From the NCBI GenBank assembly GCA_039938515.1, contig JBDUUL010000024.1, positions 124,001 through 188,000 of the forward strand: a stretch of 64,000 bases of DNA, given 5' to 3'. Below the pieces are notes generated by a model. That model had not been told where the DNA came from. It saw only the letters and a list, made by a program, of their open reading frames with translations, and made no database searches. This stretch comes from Nitrososphaera sp. GTDB taxonomy: Archaea > Thermoproteota > Nitrososphaeria > Nitrososphaerales > Nitrososphaeraceae. This document shows positions 24,562 to 33,428 of this stretch, in pieces. Numbering within the stretch: the first letter of the stretch is position 1; the number at the start of each line of letters is the position of its first letter. A program made the translations under genes and the position numbers.

Positions 24562-25416
24562 ATGGTTTACGTCAGGAGCAAGAGAGTGAAGGGGATAGAT
24601 TATGCCTATCTGGTCAAAAGCGAATGGGACGCCGCCTCCAAGTCACCCAGGCAGCAGACTATCAAGTATCTTGGCCGTTCGGCCGACGTCGAGCTTGAGG
24701 ATATTCCGCCGCAATATCGCGAGGATCCCAAAATTCTGTCTTTTCTCTCCGAGCACAGCCCGAAGGATCTCAAGAAAAAGAGGGCGCTGGTGGAAAGGCT
24801 TCGTGACAGGCTTTACGACTCTTTGGCATCAGGCAGCGTAGACGGTGCCTGCAGGCTTTACGATGAGTCAAAGGATGTTCTCTCACTGGAGGGCTTTTAT
24901 GATAAAATTCTAAGGCCGGTCATGCACGACATCGGAGTCAAATGGGAGACAAAACAGATTGACGTTGCAACGGAACACGTCTGTACCAACACCGCGTACG
25001 GGCTAGTCGCAATCATTGAAGACAGAATCGCAAAGAAACAGAATCTTGAAAAGGTCCTGATGTGTTCGCCGGATGGAGAAATGCACGCCCTGGGCGCCTC
25101 GGTCATTAGTTCTGTTCTAAAAAGCAAGGGGTACAGGGTCTTCAACGCTGCTCCGTCAGCCCCCGCAGACCAGGTCGTCGGCTATATTGGAGATTTGGAG
25201 CCTGACCTTATCATGGTCTCTGTCACGCTGCCTGAAAACCTCAGGGCAGCCGAACGGCTAGTCCGCAGGATAGAATCAAAGTCCCGCGCAAAGATTGTCG
25301 TTGGAGGTTTGGCCCTTGCTTCTGGCAAGGGCAGTTTCGGCAGCGCGACTGTGCTGCGTCCGCAAGAAAATTCCCTCGAAGATGTCCTGCGGCTGGTCAG
25401 GTCTCTGACGCGGTAA
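24562..25416 (+). CDS. cobalamin-binding protein, CarH-like B12 module with non-MerR N-terminus
   Basis: The 284-residue protein has three parts. Residues 1-45 (YVRSKRVKGIDYAYLVKSEW and QQTIKYLGR) resemble the N-terminus of IS1634-type transposases rather than a MerR helix-turn-helix. Residues about 70-155 match the B12-binding-2 helical cap: Trp128, nine residues, then Glu138-His139 (KWETKQIDVATEH), the same W-x9-EH spacing that in CarH covers the adenosyl group. Residues about 163-284 are the Rossmann-like B12 domain with the axial ligand His175 in GEMHALG. In Thermus CarH the residue after Trp is a His that ligates cobalt after illumination; here it is Glu129. It may be a light, B12 or redox sensor. 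It is convergent with the kinase gene downstream. Confidence 0.85.
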   Translation: MVYVRSKRVKGIDYAYLVKSEWDAASKSPRQQTIKYLGRSADVELEDIPPQYREDPKILSFLSEHSPKDLKKKRALVERLRDRLYDSLASGSVDGACRLYDESKDVLSLEGFYDKILRPVMHDIGVKWETKQIDVATEHVCTNTAYGLVAIIEDRIAKKQNLEKVLMCSPDGEMHALGASVISSVLKSKGYRVFNAAPSAPADQVVGYIGDLEPDLIMVSVTLPENLRAAERLVRRIESKSRAKIVVGGLALASGKGSFGSATVLRPQENSLEDVLRLVRSLTR

Positions 25417-25449
25417 TGACCGAGGATAGGAATCCAATTTTTCACGCCA

Positions 25450-27657
25450 TTAATTGCCCGCGCTCTTGATAGGCAGGCTGAACGCAAAGTATGCGCCGCC
25501 GTTAGCATTTTTTGCCCAAATCCTTCCGCCGTGCGCCTCGATTATCTTCTTTGAAATGTAGAGCCCGAGGCCGGTGCCGTTTTCCGACTTGCTCGCAAAT
25601 TTTTCAAAAAGCCTGGGCTCTATTTCCGGATCAATGCCCGGGCCGGTATCCTGCACCGTAACGACGGCCTGGCCTCCTGACTTCTCGTGCTGGATAAAGA
25701 CTTCGCCTCCATTTGAACGCGTAAACTTTACCGCGTTGTCGACCAGGTTGAATACGATCTGCATGATTCTATCCCTGTCCGCCTCCACGATTAACGGCCT
25801 GCCCCCGCTCTCGAAAAGAATCCGGGCATCCTGCCTGCGAGTTACGCTGTCCTTGATAACGCTTGATATAATCTCCGTTAGGTCGACCTGCGTCTTGTTC
25901 AGAGAAAGAGTCGAGCTCTCGATTCTTGAAACATCGAGTATGTCAGATGTCAGACGCTCAAGCCTTGCTGCGTTTCGAGCGATAAGCTCCACATCGGACC
26001 TGCTCACCCTGACCCCGTCATTGCTCGATGCTTCCTGGGCAAGAAGTTCCGCGAGCACCAGCAGGGGTTGGACCGGCGTTTTTAGCTCGTGAGCCGCGAT
26101 GTTGATAAACTCTTTTTGCAGCCTGTCGTTTGCCTCCAGCTGCTCGTTGGTATTGCGGACTTCCTCCGAAAGCTCCGACTCCCGCCAGAGCGCTTCAAAG
26201 AACGAGGCGTATGACTTTACCATCGGTTCGGCGTCTGAGTAAATTGCCGTGCCCACAGCCTCCAGGAAATCGTCCACTGAATCGTTCTTCAGGTTGATAA
26301 CAAGGCTCTGCTTCCTGTCGGTCAGCACAAGCGTGGTTTCAAATTCCGATGCCTGCTCGACCTGCTTTACCTGCAATTTAGTGTCGGTCCGCCCCGCTGC
26401 GGCGTCTTCGTTACCCCTGCTCCGCTTGTTTTGCGTCTTCAGGAAAGGCGACGCGTCGAACGGCGTCAGTATTCTTACAGACACAGCCCGCTCGTGAGCC
26501 GCTCTTTTCAGGATGTCAATCGCGCCCATCTTTTCCTCCCTCTTGTATGAGCGCTCTGTCGGCAGCATGAAGAGGATCTCGTGTTTTGCGTTTGCAATGA
26601 GCTCAAGGAGTGTCCTCCGGATTATGCTCGACCGGTTGATTATCTCGGTTCTTTTTGGCTTTATGGAGTCTCTGATTTCACTTATGCGGTCGGCGGCGTC
26701 GACGCCCTGTATCCACAGCTCTTCGAAAAGTGCGTTAAAGTGGGTGACATACTGCGCGTCGTTGCTTGCAAGGACGCTCGGGTTACCCTGACCAGGATCC
26801 AGCTTTGAAACCGTAATGCTGCAGTCCTTGTCTGTAACGCTAAAGTTGAGTGGGGTCGACTTTATGTGCCTGACCTCGACACCTAGTTTCACAAACTCGT
26901 CGACGACTTCAATGTCGCACTCTTCAATTGTGCCGATCCACCTGATTCCCGTGTGCATGCCGTTCTTTTGCTCGTCCAAAACAAGCCGAATGGAATCAAG
27001 TGCGATTCTTCGAAACATCCTCATGCCGTCAAAAGTGGAGCATATGTTGAGCCACTTTGACCTCTCCGTAACGTGGCGGGTTCTCGCCGCAATGTCAGAA
27101 GGGTCGGACAGCGTGAAAGTGGATGGAGCGGTGGTTCCCGACTCGATTTCAGCTATCCGCACTTTCGCCGGGACTGCTTTACTCCACAGCATCTCAAATA
27201 GCGACTGGTGCTGTTCCACTATGGTCGCCGCGTTGCTATAGATGACCTGGGTAGTGGGCACCGTCTGACTCACTTTCGCTGATGCAAGGTATTCTGTCTC
27301 GCTGACCGCAAAGTTGCCCCTGATTCCTTCCAGATGCCTAAGCTCTAATACCTTTGACAGCTCCTTGCAATGCCTGACGTTTTCCGTCGTTATCTCTGTA
27401 AGGCAGAGCCTCCTCACCCCGCGGCGCACAAGGTCTTTGAGAATTGCATTGTAATCGTCAACGAGGATTATCGAAGATACCCCTGCAGAGTCTATCATCA
27501 GCCTCGAGGTCTTGCTGACTCGGGAGAAAAAATGCGTAATCGCATCCAGGGCGTTTTGTTCTCCCTGAAGAACAAGTGTGTCTTCCCGCCCCTCAGCTAG
27601 CATTGCGCCGGTCAATTTAGGGTTAGAACTTGATGTAATATGACGTGTATTTAACAT
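25450..27657 (-). CDS. cytosolic sensor histidine kinase with duplicated PLD/TrmB-like sensor domain
   Basis: The 735-residue protein has no TM helix. Its sensor half contains two related units. The first covers residues about 25-185 (VLQGEQNALDAITHFFSRV, CLTEITTENVRHCKEL, LRHLEGIRGNFAVSE, TQVIYSNAATIVEQH, FEMLWSKAVPA). The second covers about 205-360 (FDGMRMFRRIALDSIRLVL, EVRHIKSTPLNFSVTDKD, FEELWIQGVDAADRI). A linker with LLELIANAKHEILFMLPTE follows. Then come HisKA (INIAAHELKTP, phospho-acceptor His) and HATPase_c (N-L-V-D-N-A-V-K-F, DTGPGIDP, GTGLGLYISKKI). The kinase at 46338 shares the same sensor in single copy. The input is unknown; the cognate regulator is not adjacent. Confidence 0.92.
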   Translation of the reverse strand: MLNTRHITSSSNPKLTGAMLAEGREDTLVLQGEQNALDAITHFFSRVSKTSRLMIDSAGVSSIILVDDYNAILKDLVRRGVRRLCLTEITTENVRHCKELSKVLELRHLEGIRGNFAVSETEYLASAKVSQTVPTTQVIYSNAATIVEQHQSLFEMLWSKAVPAKVRIAEIESGTTAPSTFTLSDPSDIAARTRHVTERSKWLNICSTFDGMRMFRRIALDSIRLVLDEQKNGMHTGIRWIGTIEECDIEVVDEFVKLGVEVRHIKSTPLNFSVTDKDCSITVSKLDPGQGNPSVLASNDAQYVTHFNALFEELWIQGVDAADRISEIRDSIKPKRTEIINRSSIIRRTLLELIANAKHEILFMLPTERSYKREEKMGAIDILKRAAHERAVSVRILTPFDASPFLKTQNKRSRGNEDAAAGRTDTKLQVKQVEQASEFETTLVLTDRKQSLVINLKNDSVDDFLEAVGTAIYSDAEPMVKSYASFFEALWRESELSEEVRNTNEQLEANDRLQKEFINIAAHELKTPVQPLLVLAELLAQEASSNDGVRVSRSDVELIARNAARLERLTSDILDVSRIESSTLSLNKTQVDLTEIISSVIKDSVTRRQDARILFESGGRPLIVEADRDRIMQIVFNLVDNAVKFTRSNGGEVFIQHEKSGGQAVVTVQDTGPGIDPEIEPRLFEKFASKSENGTGLGLYISKKIIEAHGGRIWAKNANGGAYFAFSLPIKSAGN

Positions 27658-27764
27658 AAAAGGGGATAATCTTCTAGAAAATTAGTCTCCGCTTGTGGTT
27701 TTATGTGGCAAACTGCCAAACGATATATCGGCGAACGGGCAATTATGATACGGTGCATTGCTGA

Positions 27765-28694
27765 TTGGCTGCGCGTTCAACTGACCTGCCTGGCAAGACT
27801 CTTGGCACGCCGAACCTCCACTCGCACAGTTACGACTCGGGCGTCCTAGAAAAATTGCTCTTCAGGGTCGCAAAGAGATGGGTCGCGGGCAATGCCCAGA
27901 ACGACGCCATCGCAAGCGCCCGCCAGTCAAACTCAAGGGGGATGAACGCCATACTGAATTATCTAGGGGAGGACACGGTCAGTGAGCAGCTTGTCGAGCA
28001 GACCGTGCAGGAGTACCTCTCGCTTATCAGTGCGATTAGCAGCGAAAGCTTGCTTGGATGCGTTTCGGCAAAGCCGACGCAGCTAGGGCTTGCAATCGGC
28101 TATGACCTGTGCCTTCAAAATGCCGAGCGTCTGGCGCAAAAGGCATCGTCACTCGGGCAGTTCCTCTGGCTTGACATAGAGTCGGCAAACTATGTAGAGA
28201 ACACCATCAAGATGTACTCCGCGCTTGCCGGCAAGAATCAGGGCAGGGTAGGACTGGCAGTTCAGGCCTACCTTCGCAGGAGCCAGGGCGACCTGGAATT
28301 CCTGCTCGAGCGCAATTCAGTTGTACGGCTGGTGAAGGGCGCTTATCAAGAACCGGCCAGCATGGCGTTTTCTTCAAGGTCCGACGTCGACCTGGCATAT
28401 TCAAGGCTGATGGGCATGCTGTTTGAGAATGGAGGCAGGTTTGCAATTGCCACCCACGATTCAAAGCTGATTGAAGAAGCTATACAGCTTGCAGGCCGGC
28501 ATGAGACCTCAAAAGATTCATTCGAATTTCAGATGCTCATGGGCATCCGTGATGACCTGAAACCCGGCCTTGTGGAGCGCGGTTTTCGGGTCTCGGAGTA
28601 CATCCCGTACGGAAACCAGTGGCTGCCGTATTCAGTAAGACGGCTCCGGGAAAGAAAGCGCAACGTATTGCTGCTCGCAAGATCCCTTGTGTGA
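27765..28694 (+). CDS. proline dehydrogenase
   Basis: The 309-residue protein matches monofunctional ProDH: FLWLDIESANYVENTIKMY, the FAD-barrel strands GLAVQAYLRRSQGDLEFLL and VRLVKGAYQEP, IATHDSKLIEEA, FEFQMLMGIRDDL, and the substrate-binding Arg pair near the C-terminus (YGNQWLPYSVRRLRERKRN). It oxidises L-proline to P5C with FAD as acceptor. The start is TTG 27765 with an AATTATGAT box about 22 nt upstream. It lies beside a PadR regulator and, across it, P5C dehydrogenase, together a proline-to-glutamate pathway. Confidence 0.92.
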   Translation: MAARSTDLPGKTLGTPNLHSHSYDSGVLEKLLFRVAKRWVAGNAQNDAIASARQSNSRGMNAILNYLGEDTVSEQLVEQTVQEYLSLISAISSESLLGCVSAKPTQLGLAIGYDLCLQNAERLAQKASSLGQFLWLDIESANYVENTIKMYSALAGKNQGRVGLAVQAYLRRSQGDLEFLLERNSVVRLVKGAYQEPASMAFSSRSDVDLAYSRLMGMLFENGGRFAIATHDSKLIEEAIQLAGRHETSKDSFEFQMLMGIRDDLKPGLVERGFRVSEYIPYGNQWLPYSVRRLRERKRNVLLLARSLV

Positions 28695-28732
28695 TTGACA
28701 ATTCGCATTACAGAAGAAAGGCTTAAATTTCG

Positions 28733-28764
28733 ATATCGGATTACCGATATCGAATAACCGATAT
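28733..28764. promoter_or_regulatory. two overlapping PadR-type operators ATATCG-N6-CGATAT
   Basis: The repeats ATATCG-N6-CGATAT at 28733-28750 and 28747-28764 share their middle arm (CGATATCG). They lie directly after the TATA-like TTAAATTT (about 28723-28730) and run into the ATG of the PadR-like gene. A bound regulator would cover the transcription start and initiation codon. Confidence 0.7.
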
Positions 28765-29200
28765 GTGGGGATTTGGATGGGAAGTTCGAAGGAGGAGGGG
28801 CCTGAGAATCATGGTTCTCTCGGCGCTCGAGAGGTCGCCGAAGAACGGTGCGGAAATAATGGACGAAATTGAAGCTGTCACTAGGGGCTGGTGGAGGCCT
28901 TCGCCGGGTTCCATCTATCCGCTGCTTGAGGCAATGACACAGGAAGGTCTCGTCACAAAGAACGCCGCCGGCAAGTACGAGCTTTCTCAGCGGGCAAAGG
29001 AGGAAATGGGCTGGTCATCCCATGGTGGAATGCACCAGGGCAGACCTCAGACTATTGAGGAAATGCTTGATGAAATAGGCGGGTATGCCTCATACTTTGA
29101 GGACCTGGACAGGTCTGACAAGGCAAGGCTGAACCAGCACAGGGCCAAGATAAAGTCAGTCGCCCAGAGGCTCTCTGCGCTCTCGGCAGAGGACAAATAA
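28763..29200 (+). CDS. PadR-family transcriptional regulator
   Basis: The 145-residue protein has the PadR winged helix: MVLSALERSPKNGAEIMDEI, PSPGSIYPLLEAMTQEGLVT and GKYELSQRAKEE. A C-terminal charged helical region (EEMLDEIGGYASYFEDLDR) would mediate dimerisation. The N-terminal MWGFGWEVRRRRGLRIMVLS is a common archaeal PadR start. Overlapping inverted repeats at its own start imply autorepression. Its position between proline dehydrogenase (same strand, 68 nt upstream) and P5C dehydrogenase (convergent) suggests control of proline use, which remains inference. Confidence 0.9.
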   Translation: MWGFGWEVRRRRGLRIMVLSALERSPKNGAEIMDEIEAVTRGWWRPSPGSIYPLLEAMTQEGLVTKNAAGKYELSQRAKEEMGWSSHGGMHQGRPQTIEEMLDEIGGYASYFEDLDRSDKARLNQHRAKIKSVAQRLSALSAEDK

Positions 29201-29208
29201 TTTCAGCG

Positions 29209-30777
29209 TCAAGCCGCCACTGTCTGGCTCTGCTCCCGAAGGAACTGGGTCAGATAGTGGCCGCCGCCTGTGCCCCTGCCGGTGGTCCCGGAATCCTTCC
29301 AGCCGCCAAACGGCTGGCAGCCTACCATGGCTCCGGTGGTTGCGCTTGCCTCTCTGTTTACGTACACGACCCCTGCCTCGATGTAATCAAGGAATTTCTT
29401 GACTTCGCTGTCGCTCTGGCTAAAGATCCCGGCGGTCAGCCCATAGTCCGACTCGTTTGCTAGCTGGATTGCCTCGTCAAACTTGTCAAAGTCTGCCACG
29501 CAGAGTATCGGGACAAACAGCTCCTCCCTGAACAGCCGGTGTTTTTTTGGTAGCCCCGCAACAATGGTAGGCTCGACATAGTAGCCGTGCTTGAGGTCTC
29601 CCTCCTTTCTGACTGACCCCCCTGCTAGAACCTTGCCGTCCCTTGCCGCCAACTTTGAATACTTTTGGAAGTTTCGATAGGCGTTCTGGTTTACAAGCGG
29701 GCCGACGAACGTGTTCTGTTCCAGTGGATTTCCCACTGGCAACTTGCGCGTCCTTTCGACCAGTCTTGAGAGAAACTGCTCCTTCACCTTTTTCTGAACG
29801 TATACGCGCGAGCAGGCGCTGCATTTCTGGCCAGAGTATCCAAATGCCGCCTTGAGGACTCCGTTTACTGCCCTGTCAATGTCCGCGCTCTCGCAAACGA
29901 TGGCAGGGTTTTTCCCCCCAAGCTCTGCTATGAGCGGCCTTGGGCGTGCTGAGCTGAATTCCCGGTCCATCGAGTACCCGACTTGACGGGATCCGGTAAA
30001 CACGATGCCAGAGACGTCCTTGCTTGCGACAAGCTCCTTTCCAACCGTGGAGCCGGATCCGAAAACTACGTTTATGACGCCTGCAGGAAGTCCCGACTGG
30101 ACCAGAATTTCGGCTATCTTGTGCGCAATAATGGGCGCGTCGCTGGAGGGCTTGATGACGGCGGTGTTTCCCGTAATGAGAGCGGCTGTCGCCATTCCCG
30201 TGAGGATGGCGGCCGGAAAGTTAAATGGCGCGATGACTCCCCACACGCCATACGGCTTTAGGACGCTCTTGCTCCTTTCATTCGGCTGGGCGCTCTTTGT
30301 AACCGACTCAAAACCGTTGTTCTGCTCAAGCTGGTCTGCATAATACCGCACAAAGTCAATCGCCTCGTCTACATCCCCGATTGCCTCGTAGCGGTTCTTG
30401 CCGTTCTCAAAAGAGACCCAGGCTGCAAGCTCAAACTTTTTGCCACTCATGCTGTCAGCCGCCGCCCTGAAGATCCGGACCCGCTCGCGGTAGTCAACAA
30501 GCCTCCATGTCAAGAACGCCTTCTTTGCCTTGGCGATTGCATCCCTTGCATGCCTGCGAGTGCCGCTCGGTATGTGTCCGAGCACGAGTCGGGTGTCGAT
30601 TGGAGAAGTGTGAGCAGTTGATTGCGACGTGCCTACATGCTCGTCACCGATCAGCATCCTGTAGTTTTTTCCAAATTCAGAGCGGACCGCTTCTAGCGCT
30701 CGCTCGTAGCTGTCGTGAAATTCTCCTTCCGCCTTCTCCGTAGTAAACGTGCGCAGGGTATGCTCGTTTTCAAACAT
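29209..30777 (-). CDS. pruA: 1-pyrroline-5-carboxylate dehydrogenase
   Basis: The 522-residue protein is an aldehyde dehydrogenase of the P5CDH/RocA class. It shows PYGVWGVIAPFNFPAAILTG, NTAVIKPSSDAP, GSGSTVGKELV, FTGSRQVG, the catalytic Glu in IAELGGKN, and the catalytic Cys in SGQKCSACSRVYV, a motif typical of this class (GQKCSA). It converts glutamate semialdehyde to glutamate with NAD(P)+. Minus-strand ATCTTAAATG lies about 27 nt before the ATG. It completes the proline catabolic pair with the dehydrogenase at 27765, although the two are transcribed convergently. Confidence 0.95.
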   Translation of the reverse strand: MFENEHTLRTFTTEKAEGEFHDSYERALEAVRSEFGKNYRMLIGDEHVGTSQSTAHTSPIDTRLVLGHIPSGTRRHARDAIAKAKKAFLTWRLVDYRERVRIFRAAADSMSGKKFELAAWVSFENGKNRYEAIGDVDEAIDFVRYYADQLEQNNGFESVTKSAQPNERSKSVLKPYGVWGVIAPFNFPAAILTGMATAALITGNTAVIKPSSDAPIIAHKIAEILVQSGLPAGVINVVFGSGSTVGKELVASKDVSGIVFTGSRQVGYSMDREFSSARPRPLIAELGGKNPAIVCESADIDRAVNGVLKAAFGYSGQKCSACSRVYVQKKVKEQFLSRLVERTRKLPVGNPLEQNTFVGPLVNQNAYRNFQKYSKLAARDGKVLAGGSVRKEGDLKHGYYVEPTIVAGLPKKHRLFREELFVPILCVADFDKFDEAIQLANESDYGLTAGIFSQSDSEVKKFLDYIEAGVVYVNREASATTGAMVGCQPFGGWKDSGTTGRGTGGGHYLTQFLREQSQTVAA

Positions 30778-30855
30778 ACGACCAAGCTAGTGCGTACGGC
30801 GCATTTAAGATTGCTTCTCGCGCCTACGAAAAGAATAAAGCCGTTCATACGCATA

Positions 30856-31173
30856 GTGTTACAAGGCGTGAGCGCCACAAGCAGTAACAAATCAAGGCTC
30901 GTGCTCTTTCTCATGGTGGTAATATCATTGGCCTTTCTGATTACGAGCTTTCTTGCTGCCGCGCTGACGAATGACTCGGCGCCTTCTGCAAGGGGCCTCC
31001 AGCCCCAGGGCAGCATCGCCCCACCAGACCAGAACGGCTATCCCGGCCCACAGGCACCACCTGGTTCTGGCCAGGCTTCCGACTCGGTCGCCAACTATAA
31101 TGGCATCCACGGAGACTGCTTTGTTTTCCGGACCCCCGATGCAAAAATCTACGGCGAATGCTCAAAACCGTGA
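30856..31173 (+). CDS. small membrane-anchored exported protein, function unknown
   Basis: From GTG 30856 (or GTG 30868, same frame) the product has about 100 residues. A short basic N-terminus precedes one TM helix (LVLFLMVVISLAFLITSFLA), then a Pro/Gly/Gln-rich linker (PPDQNGYPGPQAPPGSG) and a final segment with two Cys (HGDCFVFRTPDAKIYGEC) that could form a disulfide. The longest ORF, from 30715, would overlap the P5CDH start on the other strand and is unlikely. Its 3' end overlaps the 3' end of the exported repeat-protein gene. Confidence 0.55.
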   Translation: MLQGVSATSSNKSRLVLFLMVVISLAFLITSFLAAALTNDSAPSARGLQPQGSIAPPDQNGYPGPQAPPGSGQASDSVANYNGIHGDCFVFRTPDAKIYGECSKP

Positions 31174-33381
31174 TTTTCTTTTAAAGATGGCTGCTGCCGG
31201 CAATGCGGCAAACAGCGCCACCGTGGCAATCAGCCCCCCTGTAATGGGGAATTCCGGTATTTTTTGTGAGTTGTCCTGCTCGATGATCGCGTTTGAAAGG
31301 CCATGATCGTGTTCAAAGGCCACTGTGGAAAAAGTGGCATTCTGGGTGGTTGTGACGTTGCTTGCACTTAACCTGACACCGTCAAGGACGACAGCAAAGG
31401 GGCCTGCCATGATGTTCCTTGGTATGGAAAGCTCTGTCCTGCCTCCCGGGCCCTGCATGCCCTCAAAGTTTACGGCAAGTGACTTGGCCTGCGGGTCAAA
31501 CGACGCACCCACGACGCGGGTGTTGGTTTTGAAAGCTACGGTTTCAGAAAAAGATGCGTTCGCAGCTACAAGAAAACTGCCTTTTCTTGTCACCGCGGCT
31601 GCAAGCGGAGGAGAATCTGAAGCCTGAGTAACGACCTTGCCTGAAAGTTGCGGTCCGGAGGGAGAGGACAGCGTAACTCGTACATTTGAAAATGACGCTC
31701 CGGCAGAATTGTCCGATGCTGTTAAAGTGCCCGTCAGGTTGGCAACGGCACTGCCGTAGCCGCGAGCAGAAACTATCACCTGGTCAAACAGCGACCGGGC
31801 AGAGGGATCTGTGATTGGCACCTTCAGAGAAAAAGTCCCGTTCCTGCCGGTCAGCGAGGCAAAACCGTCGGAGCCGGGAATTGAAGTGGCAAACGACGGC
31901 AGGACTTTGGCGCCGGCAATGGGCCGGCCTGACGAGTCTGTCACGGTCCCGGCTATCGAAACCGTATCGTAATAACTCATTCGCAAGAGAACGGAAGAGT
32001 CGCCCGCAGTCACGATGGTCGAGCTTGCCACAGGAATAGCGTCTCCATAATACGCGCTCAGCCTGTACCTTCCAGGAGCGATTCCGGAATTCATAAGGAA
32101 CGCTCCGTCCGGCCCGGTAACTGCGATGCAGGTGCCGGCGCCAAGCTGGCTCAACATGCTGGACTGCAGGGTCCCCGCCCCGAGCGAGGCGGCCACAACG
32201 ATTGCGCCTCCTATGCCCTTTCCGCTCGAATCGATTACCCTGCCACGGATTTCCTTGGAGTAGTCCAGCGCAAGGTCCACGTGGGATTGGTCGATGGAGG
32301 GCAGGGTGATCGGGATGCTCTCAGGTGCATAGTACCTGCTTGCGGGTGCAGGAACGGCGATGACGTACGAGCCGGGCGCAAGCCCATTGTCAAATTTGTA
32401 GTGGCCCAGCGAGTCGGTAACAGTCGCAGAAGCAAGCGCTCCGGAAGAGCTGTTGAATGCAAAAATCCCGATTCCGGGCAGTGGCACAGAGTCTCCCTTA
32501 CTTCTTACAGTGCCCGAAATTGCCTGCGAGTCGTCAAGCTGGATGTTGAGAGTCGTCAGCTTGCCCTGCGCGAGATTCACTGTCCGCTGATATGGCACGT
32601 AGCCATGACCGGTGGAATTGGCAGCCTGGGAATAATTGCCAAGGGGATTGTACGCTGACTGCGAGCCGGTCTGATTCAAGGCGCCAATCGCCTCGCCTCC
32701 AAGCGACGCGTATGTCGCCGCGCCAGACTGGAAAAGCGCTTGGGCGAGTCTTGGCAGATTGTTGTCCGGCCTAAATGCGTGAATGACGTATTGGCCAGTT
32801 CTCAGGCCGGTATCCAGGACAAACACGCCATCGTCAGTGGTGACGTCATAGTTTGCAGAATCCGGCTCGGCGCCAGCAGACACTATGATGCCCCTGAGCG
32901 GATTTCCTGACGAATCCGTAACCCTGCCCGAGAGAACGGCCGAAGGCTGTACCACCATTGTAAGATTGGCATCCTGTTGCAGGCCGCTCCCTACGTTGAC
33001 AATGCTTCCAGTGCCGGCGATTCCTGTTGCGGCCTCGACGTACCCGGGGGCAGAAACTGCTACGTCGTAAGTCCCTATGTCGGCCGGCGCTGGGATGGCA
33101 AAGGTGCCGTTGCCTGTGGTTGACGCGCGAGGGACGCTGCTTGAAAGAAGAGCCTCTGCCAGGCTGATTGACCGGCCGACCTCAGCCGGTGCGCCAGCCT
33201 GCTGCAGCATAGATTTGAGTGCCACGTTGTCCTGCTTAATGAGAACTACTAGCGCGTTTTTCACAGGGATGCTTTTGCTCTGCGCAAACGCCGGTGCAGG
33301 GATCAAATACATAGACGCGCTGCCAGTGAGGGCCAGGATGGCAATGGCTAACGCTGTCAGGACAGCCGCTGCGCGCCGCAT
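31162..33381 (-). CDS. large exported protein with carboxypeptidase-regulatory-like repeats and PEF-type C-terminus
   Basis: The 739-residue protein has a signal peptide (AVLTALAIAILALTG to AFAQSKS). At least five CarboxypepD_reg/Ig-like repeats follow, each with a G-x-V-x-D-S-S-G-x-P core (GRVTDSSGNPLRGIIVSAGA, GTVRSKGDSVPLPGIGIFAF, GRVIDSSGKGIGGAIVVAA, GTVTDSSGRPIAGAKVLPSF) plus Y-x-L/F-x-x-G-L-x-x-G-x-Y strands. It ends with IPEFPITGG, a TM segment and KRKSRF, the PEF-type sorting arrangement seen in the protein at 4486. It is probably a surface-layer-associated or matrix protein. The next gene on the same strand is the HerA-like ATPase, 48 nt upstream. Confidence 0.85.
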   Translation of the reverse strand: MRRAAAVLTALAIAILALTGSASMYLIPAPAFAQSKSIPVKNALVVLIKQDNVALKSMLQQAGAPAEVGRSISLAEALLSSSVPRASTTGNGTFAIPAPADIGTYDVAVSAPGYVEAATGIAGTGSIVNVGSGLQQDANLTMVVQPSAVLSGRVTDSSGNPLRGIIVSAGAEPDSANYDVTTDDGVFVLDTGLRTGQYVIHAFRPDNNLPRLAQALFQSGAATYASLGGEAIGALNQTGSQSAYNPLGNYSQAANSTGHGYVPYQRTVNLAQGKLTTLNIQLDDSQAISGTVRSKGDSVPLPGIGIFAFNSSSGALASATVTDSLGHYKFDNGLAPGSYVIAVPAPASRYYAPESIPITLPSIDQSHVDLALDYSKEIRGRVIDSSGKGIGGAIVVAASLGAGTLQSSMLSQLGAGTCIAVTGPDGAFLMNSGIAPGRYRLSAYYGDAIPVASSTIVTAGDSSVLLRMSYYDTVSIAGTVTDSSGRPIAGAKVLPSFATSIPGSDGFASLTGRNGTFSLKVPITDPSARSLFDQVIVSARGYGSAVANLTGTLTASDNSAGASFSNVRVTLSSPSGPQLSGKVVTQASDSPPLAAAVTRKGSFLVAANASFSETVAFKTNTRVVGASFDPQAKSLAVNFEGMQGPGGRTELSIPRNIMAGPFAVVLDGVRLSASNVTTTQNATFSTVAFEHDHGLSNAIIEQDNSQKIPEFPITGGLIATVALFAALPAAAIFKRKSRF

Positions 33382-33428
33382 AGTAAACCAGTCCTGTCAA
33401 GTGCTAATATGCTTGGCAGAAGCCTGTT

